A program made the position numbers and the translations under genes. From contig JAFBJZ010000772.1 of the NCBI GenBank assembly GCA_016785225.1, forward strand, positions 372,001 through 436,000: a stretch of 64,000 nucleotides of DNA, written 5' to 3'. This document shows positions 12,063-25,900 of this stretch, in pieces (position 1 is the stretch's first letter; each line of letters opens with the position of its first letter). The DNA is from Psettodes erumei. Taxonomy: Eukaryota > Chordata > Actinopteri > Pleuronectiformes > Psettodidae. The notes beneath the pieces were generated by a model. That model ran no database searches and was not told the origin of the DNA. It saw nothing but the letters and a program-made list of their open reading frames with translations.

Positions 12063-15000
12063 ATGGACGTGGTAGATGAAACAGAAGCGTTACAGAGATT
12101 TTTCGAAGGTAAGTTTTACTAATTATATATAAATAACTTTGTGTATTAATACAGGTCAGTTTTATCTCGTGGTTCAGAAGAGGTTTAAGAAAACTGAATG
12201 TGTTTAAGTGTCAGCTCCAGTTTTACCTTGTGTCTCTACAATTAAGCCTCAGTGCCAAAAAGCTTGGTTTGAAACTGCTGTATCTAGCCTACACATGGCA
12301 GGTGGTTAACATCACTATGATCAGATAATGTTTGCTGTGATTTTATAGGACTTGTGGGCTTTTAGGTGAAAGTTACCCAAACATCAACGTACATTCTGTT
12401 TTCCACATGACGTTTACTCTTGGTTGGTCATCGTAAAATAAAAAAAAAAAATGCAGTAAGGCAGGAGGGTTAACGGGTGCGGGGAGCAAAAGTGCTGGTG
12501 ATGGGTAACAGATCAAGTTAAACGGGGAATCCTAAAGAGAAAAAAACGAGGTGGAGGAGGGTGGGGTTGAGGGTTGGAAGGGTGTAGGAATTTAAGTCAA
12601 GATAAATGGTGTGTTTTGCAAGGGTACTGTGGCACAATGTGTGTGTGTGTGTGTGTGTGTGAGTTACAAAGAGTCATGGATCATCATGAAGCAAACAACC
12701 AGAAATAGAACCCAGTTCAGTTTATAAGAACAGTATTTTATGTTTGTCATCCAAAAAAAAAAAAAAAAACCAAAACAAAACAAAACACAACAACGAGATT
12801 AAGTATTTTATGTTATGGATTTAAATCACTAAGTTGCTTTTAGTTGGTAAACTTTTTATCTATATGTATAAACAAAAACAGTTTACCCTTTTAAAAAAAT
12901 TATATTCCCAATTGACTACCAATTTACCACTCAGTTCTGGTTGTTGATTTGAAGACTTGAAAGTCTGGACTGAATTGAGTTCCGTTTGTTTGTCAATCAG
13001 AATCAGGGAATATTCAGAAGTTTGTGAATCTTTTTCTGTCAGTCATATTCCTTCAGTCACTTTCATATATCACAGACAGGACAATCACACTTATTAAAGG
13101 AGTTTTCTCTGTGATTTACAGTGCAGCACAGAATTCACTTACCAGTTAGAGGTGGTTGTTTTTCTTAAAGAAACTTAGTGTCAAGTGTTCCAGAAGTCAA
13201 GCACACACAAAACACATTCTGTCATTGATGTACACTGAGTTATCTGTGAAGAGACTTGATACTTTATTATAGTATACACAAAGTGTTGACTTAAATATAC
13301 ACAGCCATCCATGACTGTCAGCGGTTCCTTGCCATTCTGACAGGAATTTAGTGTGTTTACATTCTTGCTTTGGGAGTTGGAGAGATGTTCTTACTTTGGT
13401 TTTGTTTCAGCCACTCTTGCTTGGACGAAAATGTCAAGTTGTCCATGAGAATTTTACTAGTTGGTGCTGCCTTAGATCCTTATTTTTTTCAATTTAACAT
13501 TTTTTCTTGCCTAAAGTAAACCTAATTATATGAAACTCTTGTATAATTGTATAATTTTCAGACCATGGATTCAGGCCTTTAGGCATTTAACCTTGAATTT
13601 AACTTGTCAATAAAACAAATATCAACAAAGCATCAATTTTAATTATTAGATAATTAGTCTTGCCCTTTACCTGAAAGACACACACACTCAGACACATACA
13701 CACACACATAGACAGCATGATAATGGATTTTGGTGGTGGTAAACTGTGTTTTAATAGGATTAGTGAAATATGTATACATTCACACTAATGCACAGCGTAC
13801 ATTCCTGGCATAGCCCCGGTGACTGTTAAAACACAGTGAGGTGAGACTGGTGTTTCTTCATGGGTATTTGGCCTTCTCCAAGCTCTCACTCTCTCTGACT
13901 CCATTAGAGTGACAGTGAGCAGACGGGGTGAGGAGGTGAGATAGTGCAGACTCTGGGTGGAGAGAGACTGGCCTGTTGAGAGAAACCCAGCTACATCCAC
14001 CAACCCCCTCAAAACTTGACCTTCTCCTTCTCTGACTCACTTTGGCAACCACCGGTTGTCTCACACGCACAGAGCCATGTGTGCACATACAAAGGATAAT
14101 CATGTCTTTTGCAATAATGTTGTGTTATTCTTTGTAATGCCCATTATCAGACAACTAAATACCTGATATAACTTTAACACACACTTTCTGTAAAATATTT
14201 TGAAATCTTTGACGTTAAGGCTAACATTAGATTCAGGCCTCAAACTAACAGCATCTTTACTTACCTTAATCTACTTATTATTAGAGTGGCCACTACAGTA
14301 TCCAAGTGACATTATAACATTTGTTGGGGTTTTTTTGTTTGTTTTTTTACAAAAAGTAAAAAAGTTTCCATCAAAATAGTTGCACATGAATTTGCTGTTG
14401 ATCCACTCTACTAACTGATTAATAAAGTAATTCTAAAAGACTCATATTTAACAGGAACAGTGTTCACAGTGTCATAGTTGTGATGTGCTAACGTCATAGT
14501 TTAGCATGTTAGCTTGCTAACATTAGCAAATTTAGCGGGAAACAAAGTGAATTTTACTGAAAACAATGTGAATCCTCACAGTGGTACCACAGAAAAAAAA
14601 ACACTGGGGGATTACCAAGGTCAGAGTTCATTGTTTGGGAACCCTGAACATTTGAACAAAAGTTTGCACAAATCCTGTGTTTAGATGTTAAGAAATTTCA
14701 GTGGATAAAGGAGAACATGGACCTCATGGCGAGGCTGGAGGTTCAATAGGAGCCCACATAATCAATAGGATTTGTTGTTTGGGAACCACAAACGTCTGTA
14801 CAAAATATTACAGCATTCCATTAAACAATAGTTGAGATATTTCAGCCCAGACTAAACCTCTGGTTTCCCCAACTGACCAATGTGGCTAAAACATGTGAGT
14901 ATATTCACCTCCTAGCCATTTGAATCGGAAGGTAGATTAATCATGCTCTCACTCCATATTTGGCTTTCAAAGATGAACAAATCATCAACTGTGATACTAT

Positions 15001-16571
15001 ATCAAAATTCCTATTAAGTCCAAGTGTTCTCCCCCCAGCAGCTGTGAATCATCTGTGGCTCCTCTGATTTACAGGGTTACCAAATCGAAAGGGTTAGTGA
15101 ATTTATGGTTACAGGAATGCATTGTTTCTGAGCAGCCAGGTTCACAGTGCTTACAAATGTGTTTGAGTTTTTCATTGTTGGGCCTCACTCCTGGCAGTGC
15201 TGACTGCCAACTGAGTAATCTTAAACCAGTAAATGTTATTTATGGTCCAACTGGACCCCGTAGGATTGACCATGTTTTGTGTTGACATTTTTGTGCAGTG
15301 ACTTAAAGAGAGGATGGTAAGGAAAAAATTATGTGCAGATGAAGGGAGTTGTGGGATGTTTTTGTGTCTTCATGTTGCTCTACATCTTCTTATTTATATT
15401 CTTCTTCTGTGTCCTTCTTTGCTTCCCCATCCTCTGTACCCTTCCCTTCTATTTCTTCCTGAGTGTCTTCATCTTGCCCGGTCTCTTTCCTGCCACGCTC
15501 TGTCGAGTGCAGGCCCTCAAACTCATCCTCACATTCGCAGAGTTTCGTGGTTTTTTTACCAGCCTCACTCCGTGCCCCAGGTCCCAGCCTTGTCACTCCT
15601 GTAATCTCCTGAGTCAGGTCCACCGGTGCGACCAGTGCTGGTGTGCGACAATAGCTGTGTGTGGTAGCCTGGTACAGCCCTTTCTCATGACTGGGGAATA
15701 ATCCTCATTATAACACTCTCCGAGCCTTTCTCACACACACACACACACTCGGACACATACACAATATGCTTTTGCACGTAGGCATATGTACACGCACACA
15801 CGCACACATGCACACGCTTGTTCTGCTGATCTGCAACTCTCAGGTCGGCAGAAGAAAGTCTTCCAGCCTCAGTAGGGAAACATGTGAAAAACAGAGAGGC
15901 ATTGTTCTTCTCATCTTCTTTTTCAGGTGCTTTCATCTCAAGGACGTCAACATGCTTTGGCTACGCGCAGGTACTCTGCCGCTCTGTCTGATCTGCTTCT
16001 CTTTAGACATGATTTATTAATCCATAGTGTTGTAGCAATGCTCGTCACTCTTCTACCAGTCACCCTGTCTTGTAAACAAACGGAGAAGGTCTACAACTCT
16101 CAGGCTAGGTCAAACCTCTCTAACACTTTCCTCTGTCGATTTGACACATTTCCTTCTACAATTTACTATTTGTGGGGTTTTTTTGTATATCTTGTGTTGT
16201 CAAGCTGTTAGATTGTTGGTCTTGTACACTGGTTATATTGACATTGGTGAGATCCATTAGGTTATTTTTAGTAGATTTGTGTCCGGGACTAGTCCAAAGT
16301 GCTCCTGCGAACCTGATGAAAACAGGATAAAAGTGCATCAAGGTCAAGAACATAGAATGATAGCACCTTTCCTACAGACATCTACTTTTTATATAACATG
16401 TTGAATTATTCTACAGACTGTACAGTATGTAATTTGATGTTAAATATGTATCCGCAGTCTGTACACTATGTGTGTTGTGGGTGTGCAGACAAGCTCATTC
16501 TTGTCTAACTGTTTGATAATCAGATGGACTTTGTTCCTCCTTAGCAAGATACTCTGAGATTGTTTAATTAT

Positions 16572-16617
<46 letters not shown>

Positions 16618-16911
16618 ACAGCAGCAGCACAGGCAAATCTCATTTGGAGACAAAAATCTGTGAAAAGTTCAGATTAAGTCCTGAAAAGTTTTTGTTCAAT
16701 TTTGCGAAAATTATTAAATAATTTATTTTCACAGATACAATTACAGTATATACTATTGTTTAAAAAAACAAGGAAAGAAAAGGACAAGCTGTGCATTTGA
16801 CTGAATGATATAAGTCAAACCATGTTTGATGGGCACTCGCACACTCAGCCCTCTGTTTGTGTTCATTTTAGATTATTACTGCACTGACAAGTCAACCATT
16901 GAAATGGTGGC

Positions 16912-16943
<32 letters not shown>

Positions 16944-19900
16944 TTCATACCCACACAAACAAATACACGCACACACATGCACGCGAATGCTTACACACAT
17001 ACACACCCGCTCCCCTCTCAGCCCCTAATCTCTCAAAAGGCCAGTCTGTATCGAAGTTGGACTGACAATCATTTCACTGTTTCTTGTTGAACACAGCTGG
17101 ACAGAGAAAAAAAACATAGAGGACAGGGAAATTTACACATCCAGTTCACAGCAAGTTAAACTTGGTGGTTACAGTTACTTAATATATGTTTTTACTCTTC
17201 TTTATCAACACAAGAACAAAAGGCAACAAAAATATCTCTTCTCATGAAAGATTGTCAACTGCAAACTTATGCTTGGGGATGCTTGTGACAGGTGACAGGC
17301 AAGCAGCATGGTTGCCAAAGTCTTGTTTTGACCATAGTTTTTCTACCAGAGCTGTTGAATCCTGAGTCCAGTCTTGAGAAGGTTTTAATGTTGGGGACTT
17401 GCTGCTTTTTAGGCTCAGACTTGGATTTAGGTCTTGATGAAGTCTGGTTAAAGCCCCTTGTAAAAAGTTTAGTTTTATCTGCTATATGAACTGTATACCT
17501 GTTAACTTTTAATGTTAACTCAGCCTCCACATGGTGATGATCTAACTTTAAATTGTTTTACTAGTTATTTTTAGTCAGACTTTGGTAATTTAAATGAATA
17601 TTAAATTCAATGCCCAAATGACTCTGGAGTACCGGGAGTTGGACAGATGAGTGGAAGCTACATAAAATATGGTAAAAGAAGGTGTGACCTGACCATCCAA
17701 AACATTTAGTTAGCCGGCATATTTCTATTTGGAGATGTTTACCAGAATTTGTTTGCAAGTCCAGCTATGTCTTACTTTACCATTTTTTAAATTCATGCCT
17801 ACATCTACAGGTTACACATGTTTATCCTATGGATTGTGTATAATAGCTGACTGACTGAAAATACTAAAAAAGACAAAATTTGGTCTTGGTCGCGGACTCG
17901 AAGTCTTTACTTGAACTCTGTTGCGCTCCTTCCACAAGGAAACAAAGGTGGTCTTCACTACAGCCCTTCTTCACATTTTCTCTTCAGTTTTCCCTTATAC
18001 GTTCTTCTCTCTATCATTCCATCCTTGGACATTAAACATGTATTCTCTCCCTCGCCCTCTTTCTCCTCAGCCTCAATCTATCTACCCTCCCCTCTCCTTC
18101 CATCTCTCAATTTTTTTCGTTATCAGGACTGCCAGCTTAAATTTACTGCCTTTTTTTGGGTGCGGTGCACATCTGGATCTTATTTAAGGGAAACCATCCT
18201 GCTTTTCTCCACTTGCATTGGCACGTATTAAGAGACATTAAACATCTGTTTGGTTCATGGGAACAAAGTCAGCGTGAACATGCTACTTTTTTCAAAAGAT
18301 TATGGTAGTGTGAGGGATTATAATGTTAAAAATTACAATTGGGGTTGCTCTAAATTTGACAGGTTAGACACTAGTGGTTTGTTTTGCAGGTTTATTGAAT
18401 TATGGTTTTAAGGTGGTGTTGTGTGCACTGGTATACACTGTCAGCTATGGGATTGGGTGGGACAAAGAACATTATTCACAAGATGATGTACTCCATTAAA
18501 TCATTTGGGGATGAATGGTAGCAACATGTGAAGAGGGTTGGAATAGGAACTGTGACAATAATACTAATAAATTACATTTCTGCTGGGTTTCTGATTTTAA
18601 AAATTAAGCGCTAATGGAAGAAAAAAAGAGGTCTTTTTTCTAATGCTAACAAAAAAATTCTTTGCATTCCCAGTGGGGTAGCTTAATCTATCAGAGAATG
18701 AGCGAGTGCATGTATGTGTGTGTGAGAGTGAGAGAGACAGGCAGGGAGACTGAGGTTTGCCTGCCCACCCACTTTATACCAGGTCCTCACTCTTTTCTTC
18801 GTGCCCTCCATCCTGCTCTACCTTTCTTTTCTCACACTCACACATACTGTTTCTAGAATCTGCAGTTTGGGAAAACTCATGACAGGGCTAGAGGACATTC
18901 ATCACATTCCTTCATATAACATTTGAGTTGAATGTTCTGTGTGAAAGAGAAAAGGTTTATATAAAGTGACTTACTCTTTTCTAAATATGTTTGCAGAGGC
19001 AAGTGCTTGTTCTGCATGTAGGTGTTTTGAAGATTAAGTGGGGTCATGTGTTTGGGATTTGCGAGGCTTTGGCTATCAAAGGGTTAAAATGACCCTGGGG
19101 TGAAGTAAGGAGAGGATTATAAAATATAAATATAAAATTACTTTTATATATATGTATAGATTCCAGTCCATATGTGTAACCAGTTAGAAGCACTAAATTA
19201 TGATTATGTGATCTGTTACACTGACTACTAATCTTTAAATTCTCTGTGAGCCAATCAGAGCTGATCTTCATTACATGTTCAGCCAAACATAATGACCTAA
19301 GGACATAATTTGCTTTAATATAGTGTGATCAATTTCTTTGGAAAATGGAGGGAAAAAATTATGAATAATAAACATATTGAGATTATAATATATTATTAGA
19401 TAAGTCTTAACAGGTAATAGTAACGACACAAGTTTGTGTGGAAACTATAGCTGTTGTGGCAGTGCGTGTGTGTGTGTGAGTGTGTGGAGCTGCTGAAAGA
19501 TTCTCGTTGCTAATTGCCAGATGCTCTCCATCTCCCTCTCTGTGTTCCTGACCCTCCCTTCACCACAGGTCATGATATTACCAGTTCTCTGGAGCCAGCC
19601 AACATCGACACCAGTATCCTGGAAGAGTACATCAGCAAGGAGGACGATAGCACTGACATGTCAGTGGGGACTCTGCACCAACCGAGCAACGTCAAAACAA
19701 CATACACCAACTGAAGCAGATCATGTCGTTACAAAGGAATTTGTTTTTTCTGATAAGGCTAATCCCTTTTTTCTTCTTCTTCCCCGCAGCTGTTTCTCAG
19801 AGGTCCACAGCACCCCAGGACCAAATTATTCATCTCCCCAGGCAGGAGTGTCCTCCTCTGGGGGGTTGGTTTGTGGTGTGAGCCCCCCTATTCCACTACG

Positions 19901-22900
19901 CCAAGGGGCCCCTCTGCCTGGGCCCCCTAACTGTCAGAACTCCTACCCCCAAGGTCCATCCCTGGGCCTCCGACACAGCTACCCCTGCTTGGGACAACAG
20001 CAGCAGCAGCAGCAGCAGCAGCAGGCCCATATCAAGCCTGAGCACAGGGGCCACTACGCTCCAGGGTGAGCATAATACCACAGAGGTAGATGGGGGGGTG
20101 GGGGACAAGAAGGAGAACACGTAGCATGAGTTCATACTTAGGAATGTTGGCGAAATTTCCGAGATGCTGCTTGCAACTCCCATTTTTAACATGAAATCAG
20201 GTGAAAATTGCAGCAGATGACAGTATTTTTTAAGCATACAACGAAACCAGACACACACCCTACTACAGCTCCATTATGCAATCAATACTTGATTAAGCTT
20301 CATTTGTACAAATAAAGTATTAGCTGGTCAAGAGGGGGAGGGAGACTGATAACCGACAGAGAGAGAGTCAAATTACACCCTGTCAAAAAAAAATCCTGAC
20401 GCACACAAGCTTGTGTAAAGAACATCTCAAGTAACTCTAATCCCAAAGGAGAATTTCTCCCTGATGGTAGTTTAGAAGATAAGGAGAATAAATTGGGGGT
20501 GGGGGTGGCTTGCCATCTTGAAGCATGGGTACTATTTGAATAATTTCTATCATTATGAAACTCTGACATTGTTGTATTATTATTTTTTTAAGAACACTAC
20601 CTGAATCCCCCCCAGACTCCAGCTCAGAGCCGTACTCACCACAGCAGGTGAATGGTAAGTAACAGACACTTTTTCCTCACCCCTGTAAAAAGTGTGAGAG
20701 AAAGAGTGAGTGAGAGAGCATATTAGGAATGACATGGTACCTCAAGTCTGAGGAAGTTACTAAAGTATTCAAGGTGTGTAGGGGTCACAGCAACTTCTCT
20801 GCTTCAGTCAATACTTATTACTCATCACTGTGTTTGTATTTGAATAGACCATAAAGGTGAGGAGAGAATCAAGTTCACGTGCAAACAGGTCATTATATAA
20901 CAACCCTACAGACAGCTTGTGTCTGTCATTTATTAATCTACATTGTCTTAATTTATATTCATTTTAACCAAGTCAGTCTCACTTGAAGTGCTTCCACAAA
21001 AAAGAACCAGTATATGTTCAACAGCTTGTTTCAACATACAAGTTGAACAACAACAAAGTCATTATGTGCTTCTTTCCGCTCACACACCTGTGTTGGTCTT
21101 GCCCATTAGTAAAAAGGTGTGGAATATTTTTATCAGATGGGCATCCCTCCAGTTTGAAACAGTGGAAAGTACCTTCAGCCAAGGTTGGAGGAAAGTAGAG
21201 TAAACCTGCAAGATGAAATAAAACACGGGCAGATTGACCCTGAAAAGGGAGTGCTGCATTCTGAAAGTGATGTCATGAGATGTATTAAAAAACTGTAAAA
21301 AAATCCTCATGTAAACATTATGCTCAATCCCTGTTGTGTCTTCTAGATCCTCACATGATCAGGACAATGACACCAGAGAACATGTGTCACATGACTCCGA
21401 CACCACCCCTCCCACCACATGGCCACTATCCCAGCATGCACCGGGACATGTACCTCAAGCCTGAGCCCATGATATCACAGTATCCCATCGGCCCAGCCAC
21501 GAGTGGAAGTGGAGACTTGCAGCAGTCACAGATGCTCCATCAGCTGCTACAGCATCCTCAGGGGCAAGAGTGAGTCATGAAAATTTACAGGAGGCAGGGA
21601 GGGGAGGAGGGAGGGAAGAAGTGAGGGAGGGTGGTGCTGTCCAGTTTGTATGGAACAAAAGGATTGATGTGAAGGAGTAATGATGTATACAACTTTTGAC
21701 TGTGTTTCCATTTCCTCACACAGCGGCATTCCTGTTCACCAGGCAAAGAAGAGGAAGCACTCTGACTCTCCCAACAGCACCCTCAATTCCCAAATCCTCA
21801 CAGGTATCATCAAACAAGAACCAGGTAGGCAGGCATCTTTCTTCTGTCCTTCATCTTTCTCTACCTAAGAGCTCACCTGCGCTTACCTACCCTGTACCTC
21901 TCACACAGATAAAGACTATTGCAGAACTTCTTAACATTCTTTAGTCCCATTTTAATTGCTACTATTTCCAACTGTTTATCACAGGTTTAATGCAGGATGC
22001 AGACAACACCTACTTGGACCCAAACTATCAGTGCATTAAGTGGCAACCCCACCAGCAGAACAAGTGGACACCACTATATGATGCAAACTGCAAAGAGCTG
22101 TGGGTGGAATTCATTTTTGGCATATCTGTACATCTCAAGGTCTTTGAAATAAAAAAGAGCTGAAAACTCTCTGCAGAGAGTCAAAAATGAAAGCAGTTAT
22201 AATTGGTTAAATGGATAATTCAGCAAAGTGTACAGTGGGAGTGGCAAAGAAATAGAAGGGTTGGAGAGGTCTACAAATTCCTCAGAGGTGAGCTGTGTGG
22301 GGGAGTGAACAAGCACAGGGTTTCGGCTAAGAAAGACAACGTGAGGAGGGGGTAAAGGGATAAATTAGTGTGCACCTACTTGTGCTTTTTGCAATGCCAA
22401 AATAGAAAGAAGTATAGATAGGGAGGAAGCTTAAAATTAACTCACAAGACCTTCCAGATATGTTATCAAAACCACCTGGTTGCCCATCACAACTTTGAGC
22501 ACACACCACGCCAATGCAAATGGAACAGAGTATATTTATTTGTTTTAAACACGATTTAAGTTTTTCAGAGGAAACCATCTTAGTCCTCTGTGTAATGAAG
22601 TAATGTCAGTAATACTGAGGCCCAGAGGCCCTCAGGAGTGTGCAGGGTTTCCAGGGGTCCCAAACAATGATGCAAGCTTGATTTAATTACAGTGTTTCTC
22701 ATTTAAAGTTGGTATTGCCAAAAAAAGTGAAGACTTGTAAGCTTTACTCTGTTCATATCTTTCACACATAATAGTATAAAATAGCAATATCTTAATCAAA
22801 CAGCAAACATTACATATGCTCGGTCCATATGTGTATATCTGTTTGGCCTCTTGGACATAAAAGGTGCAGAAGCCCCTTTAACAGAGAAAAGAGTCTCCCC

Positions 22901-25900
22901 CTGGTGAAATAATAGCAAAACTCCACATCACACTTGACTTGCAAATGCAAGTTCACATTATCTTCCTATTCACATTATTGATGTGTCTTAATCTCTTTCC
23001 CCGTCTTCAGTCCGATGCCAACTTACCGTGTCGATGCAGACAAGGGCTTCAACTTCTCCTTGGCTGACGATGCTTTTGTTTGCCAGAAGAAGAACCACTT
23101 CCAGGTCACAGTATACGTAGGCATGCTGGGTGACCCCAAGTACATAAAGACAAGTGAGGGCCTGCAGCCCATTGACTGCTTCTATCTAAAACTTAATGGA
23201 GTGAAGGTAAGTGAAGGCAAAATGGTGAAGATGACATCAAGATGACAGATAACAATAAGCTCTGCAGCGTATATTAACGTCGTCCTCTTCACTGCCAGGT
23301 GGAGGCCATGAACCAGTCTATCAGTGTGGAGCAGTCTCAGTCTGACCGCAGCAAGAGACCATTCAAGCCAGTGCTGTGAGTCTGAATACCACATAAAAAA
23401 CATTCCACATTTGGAAATGTGGAAACAGTATTCAACTGCTGCAATCATTCCTCATTTTATACCAGCCATTAAAACATAACCTTCAGTGTATATAATGGAG
23501 GGACAAAATCCACCGTTCTCTTTTTGTGCAGTGTTTTGCAATGTATTCAGAAGTTTTTCTGAAGCTGATATGAGGCTTAAGTCGTGCAAAGTGACAAAGT
23601 TACTTACTTGCTGAGCTGTATATATACACCTCATATTATCAGAATTTTTTTTTCGACAGAATGAGGATTGTGGAATTTCTCCCTAATAACTTATACCACC
23701 ATCTATGCCTATTATGAACAAAAGGAATGACAACAGCACGTTAATGTTCTTATGGGTACCTGACAATTGCGGATCCTTTAACTGAAGCAGAAACCCAATT
23801 GAGTTTTAGAAGAGGGGACATTTTGCATAATGTAGATGTCTCTTTGTGTGTCCCAGCGTCACCTTGCCCCCAGAGCAGGTCACAAAGGTCACGGTGGGGC
23901 GGCTCCACTTCAGCGAGACCACAGCAAATAACATGAGGAAGAAGGGCAAACCAAACCCTGACCAGAGGTACCAGGGCACATGCCATCACATCATCGTCAG
24001 TGTCATCAACATGTGATTCACTATGGTCCAGTGAAAGCTTTTGTGGTCACATTTGATGTCTTTTGTCCTCACAGGTATTTCATGCTGGTGGTGGCGCTGC
24101 ATGCTCAGTCCCACAGTCAGAGCTACACTGTGGCTGCTCACGTGTCTGAGAGGATCATCGTCAGGGTAACGTCTGGCCATGTCTGTCTGCCTCCTACAAC
24201 AATCATATCCCTTGTGAATGTCACACCTTTCTCTTGGTCTACTTTCTGCACTTCACAGTCACTGCATAGACAGCTTCTTCATTCATCTGTCTTTTATCTG
24301 CGTGGCTGTGATCCCGGCACACTTACATACAGTTTAGGATAGTTCAAACTATGAAACAGAGCATATTGTCGCTGTTGTGTAAAAACCATGATATTAAAAA
24401 CAGATTATTCAATTTTAAAATTACTTATTTAGCTTAAGAATTAGGAGAATTTATTTTTAATACTTGAAGTAAGATTTGCCATTTTCTTTCATTTATCTAA
24501 AATTTCAAAACTCACCAAATTTGGGGACACGTGGTTTTCACTTGCCAGCGATGGTATTATACTGAGTGTAGATGTGTAAAGCATGGAATGATATTGTGAA
24601 GATTAAGTTGCATGAGCTTAATAAGTATCAGATGAGGTATTTGACACTACACACTCATTTTCTTGTTTTTGGTGAAATGTGCTAACAAGAGACCACAGTT
24701 TACAAAACAGTTGTTGTTATTCAATGAATTTAAACAGCGAGTAAGCTGTAAGTTTTAATGTAAAGTCCATCTTTTACAGCCTAGACTTGTGTTAAAGGAG
24801 CAATCCCACATTTTGGGAAATACAGTATTTGCTTTCTGTAAATCAATGTGTGGCTGGAACCAGCAGCCAGTTAGCTTAGCATAGTATAAAGACTAGAGAC
24901 AGGGGGAAACAGTTATCTAAAAATAAAACAAACAAAAAAATGCCCACCAGCACCTTTAAAATTCACAATAGAAAGACTTAACCTCTAATATAATTTGTGC
25001 TGAGAAAGCAAATAAGCATATTTACCCAAAATGTGTGACTATTCCTATACAAATATTGCATTACTTTGAAATATATTTTTTTGAAATATCTGAACCACAG
25101 TTTCTCTGTGCACTTTCGGCTTTGTCTCCCTGTTGCAGGCATCCAACCCAGGCCAGTTTGAAAATGACAATGAGGTGCTGTGGCAGCGTGGTCAACTGCC
25201 AGACTCAGTCTACCACCACGGGAGAGTCGGCATCAACACCGACCGGCCGGACGAGGCCCTTGTCGTCCATGGCAACCTGAAGGTCATGGGCTCCCTGGTG
25301 CACCCGTCTGATATCAGGGCCAAAGAAAATGTCCAGGAGGTCAGGATTGCACTCAATGTCTGTGTATGGATGTACATGGGTGTGTGCATGTGTGTGTGTG
25401 TCCAAACTGTCAACGTGTCACTGTGTGCCTCATGTGCTTGTCACCGTGAATCATATCATACCAATGCCCCCATGCCCATGCAGGTCCCTCACTGTGTAGT
25501 TTAACTCTGACTTTTGTCTTTACATTTTACTTGACCCGAGAATTTCATCTGCAACATGAACATTGTGTGTTCATACCACGTGCATTGGATGTCATTGTCA
25601 TTCTGCCTGTGTGTAGGTCGACACCACAGACAATTTGAAACGGATCTCTCAGATGAGGCTGGTCCATTATCAGTACAAGCCAGAGTTTGCTGCCACCGTG
25701 GGCATAGAGAATACTGCAGAGACTGGTAACAACTTCATGAATAACCTGTGTTCAGATTTAAATGTTTAGTTCCATTGTCTCATTTCCTTGTACGCTGTAT
25801 ATCATGTTATGACCACAACGTCTTAACATTTGATCTGTCATTTGCTCTGGGTCATCCTTATGCAAGCATGTCCCGTGCCTATGCATGCTGTCACACTTTT

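Larger units (their letters stand above)
12109..19568 (+). other. myrf: myrf intron 1 (7.5 kb)
   Basis: It runs from donor gtaagt after 12108 to acceptor cag at 19566-19568. It contains CA/GT microsatellites (12639-12661, 15732-15750, 16574-16620, 16915-16942) and an interspersed repeat (14460-14890). Pyrimidine-rich stretches near 15390-15640 and 17960-18120 create long hydrophobic frames that do not look coding. Large first introns often hold enhancers, but none can be identified here by eye. Confidence 0.75.

Noticed and set aside
15314..15701. 122-aa hydrophobic open frame in myrf intron 1
   Set aside because: A pyrimidine-rich low-complexity stretch with Phe/Leu/Cys bias. No splice sites or family resemblance.
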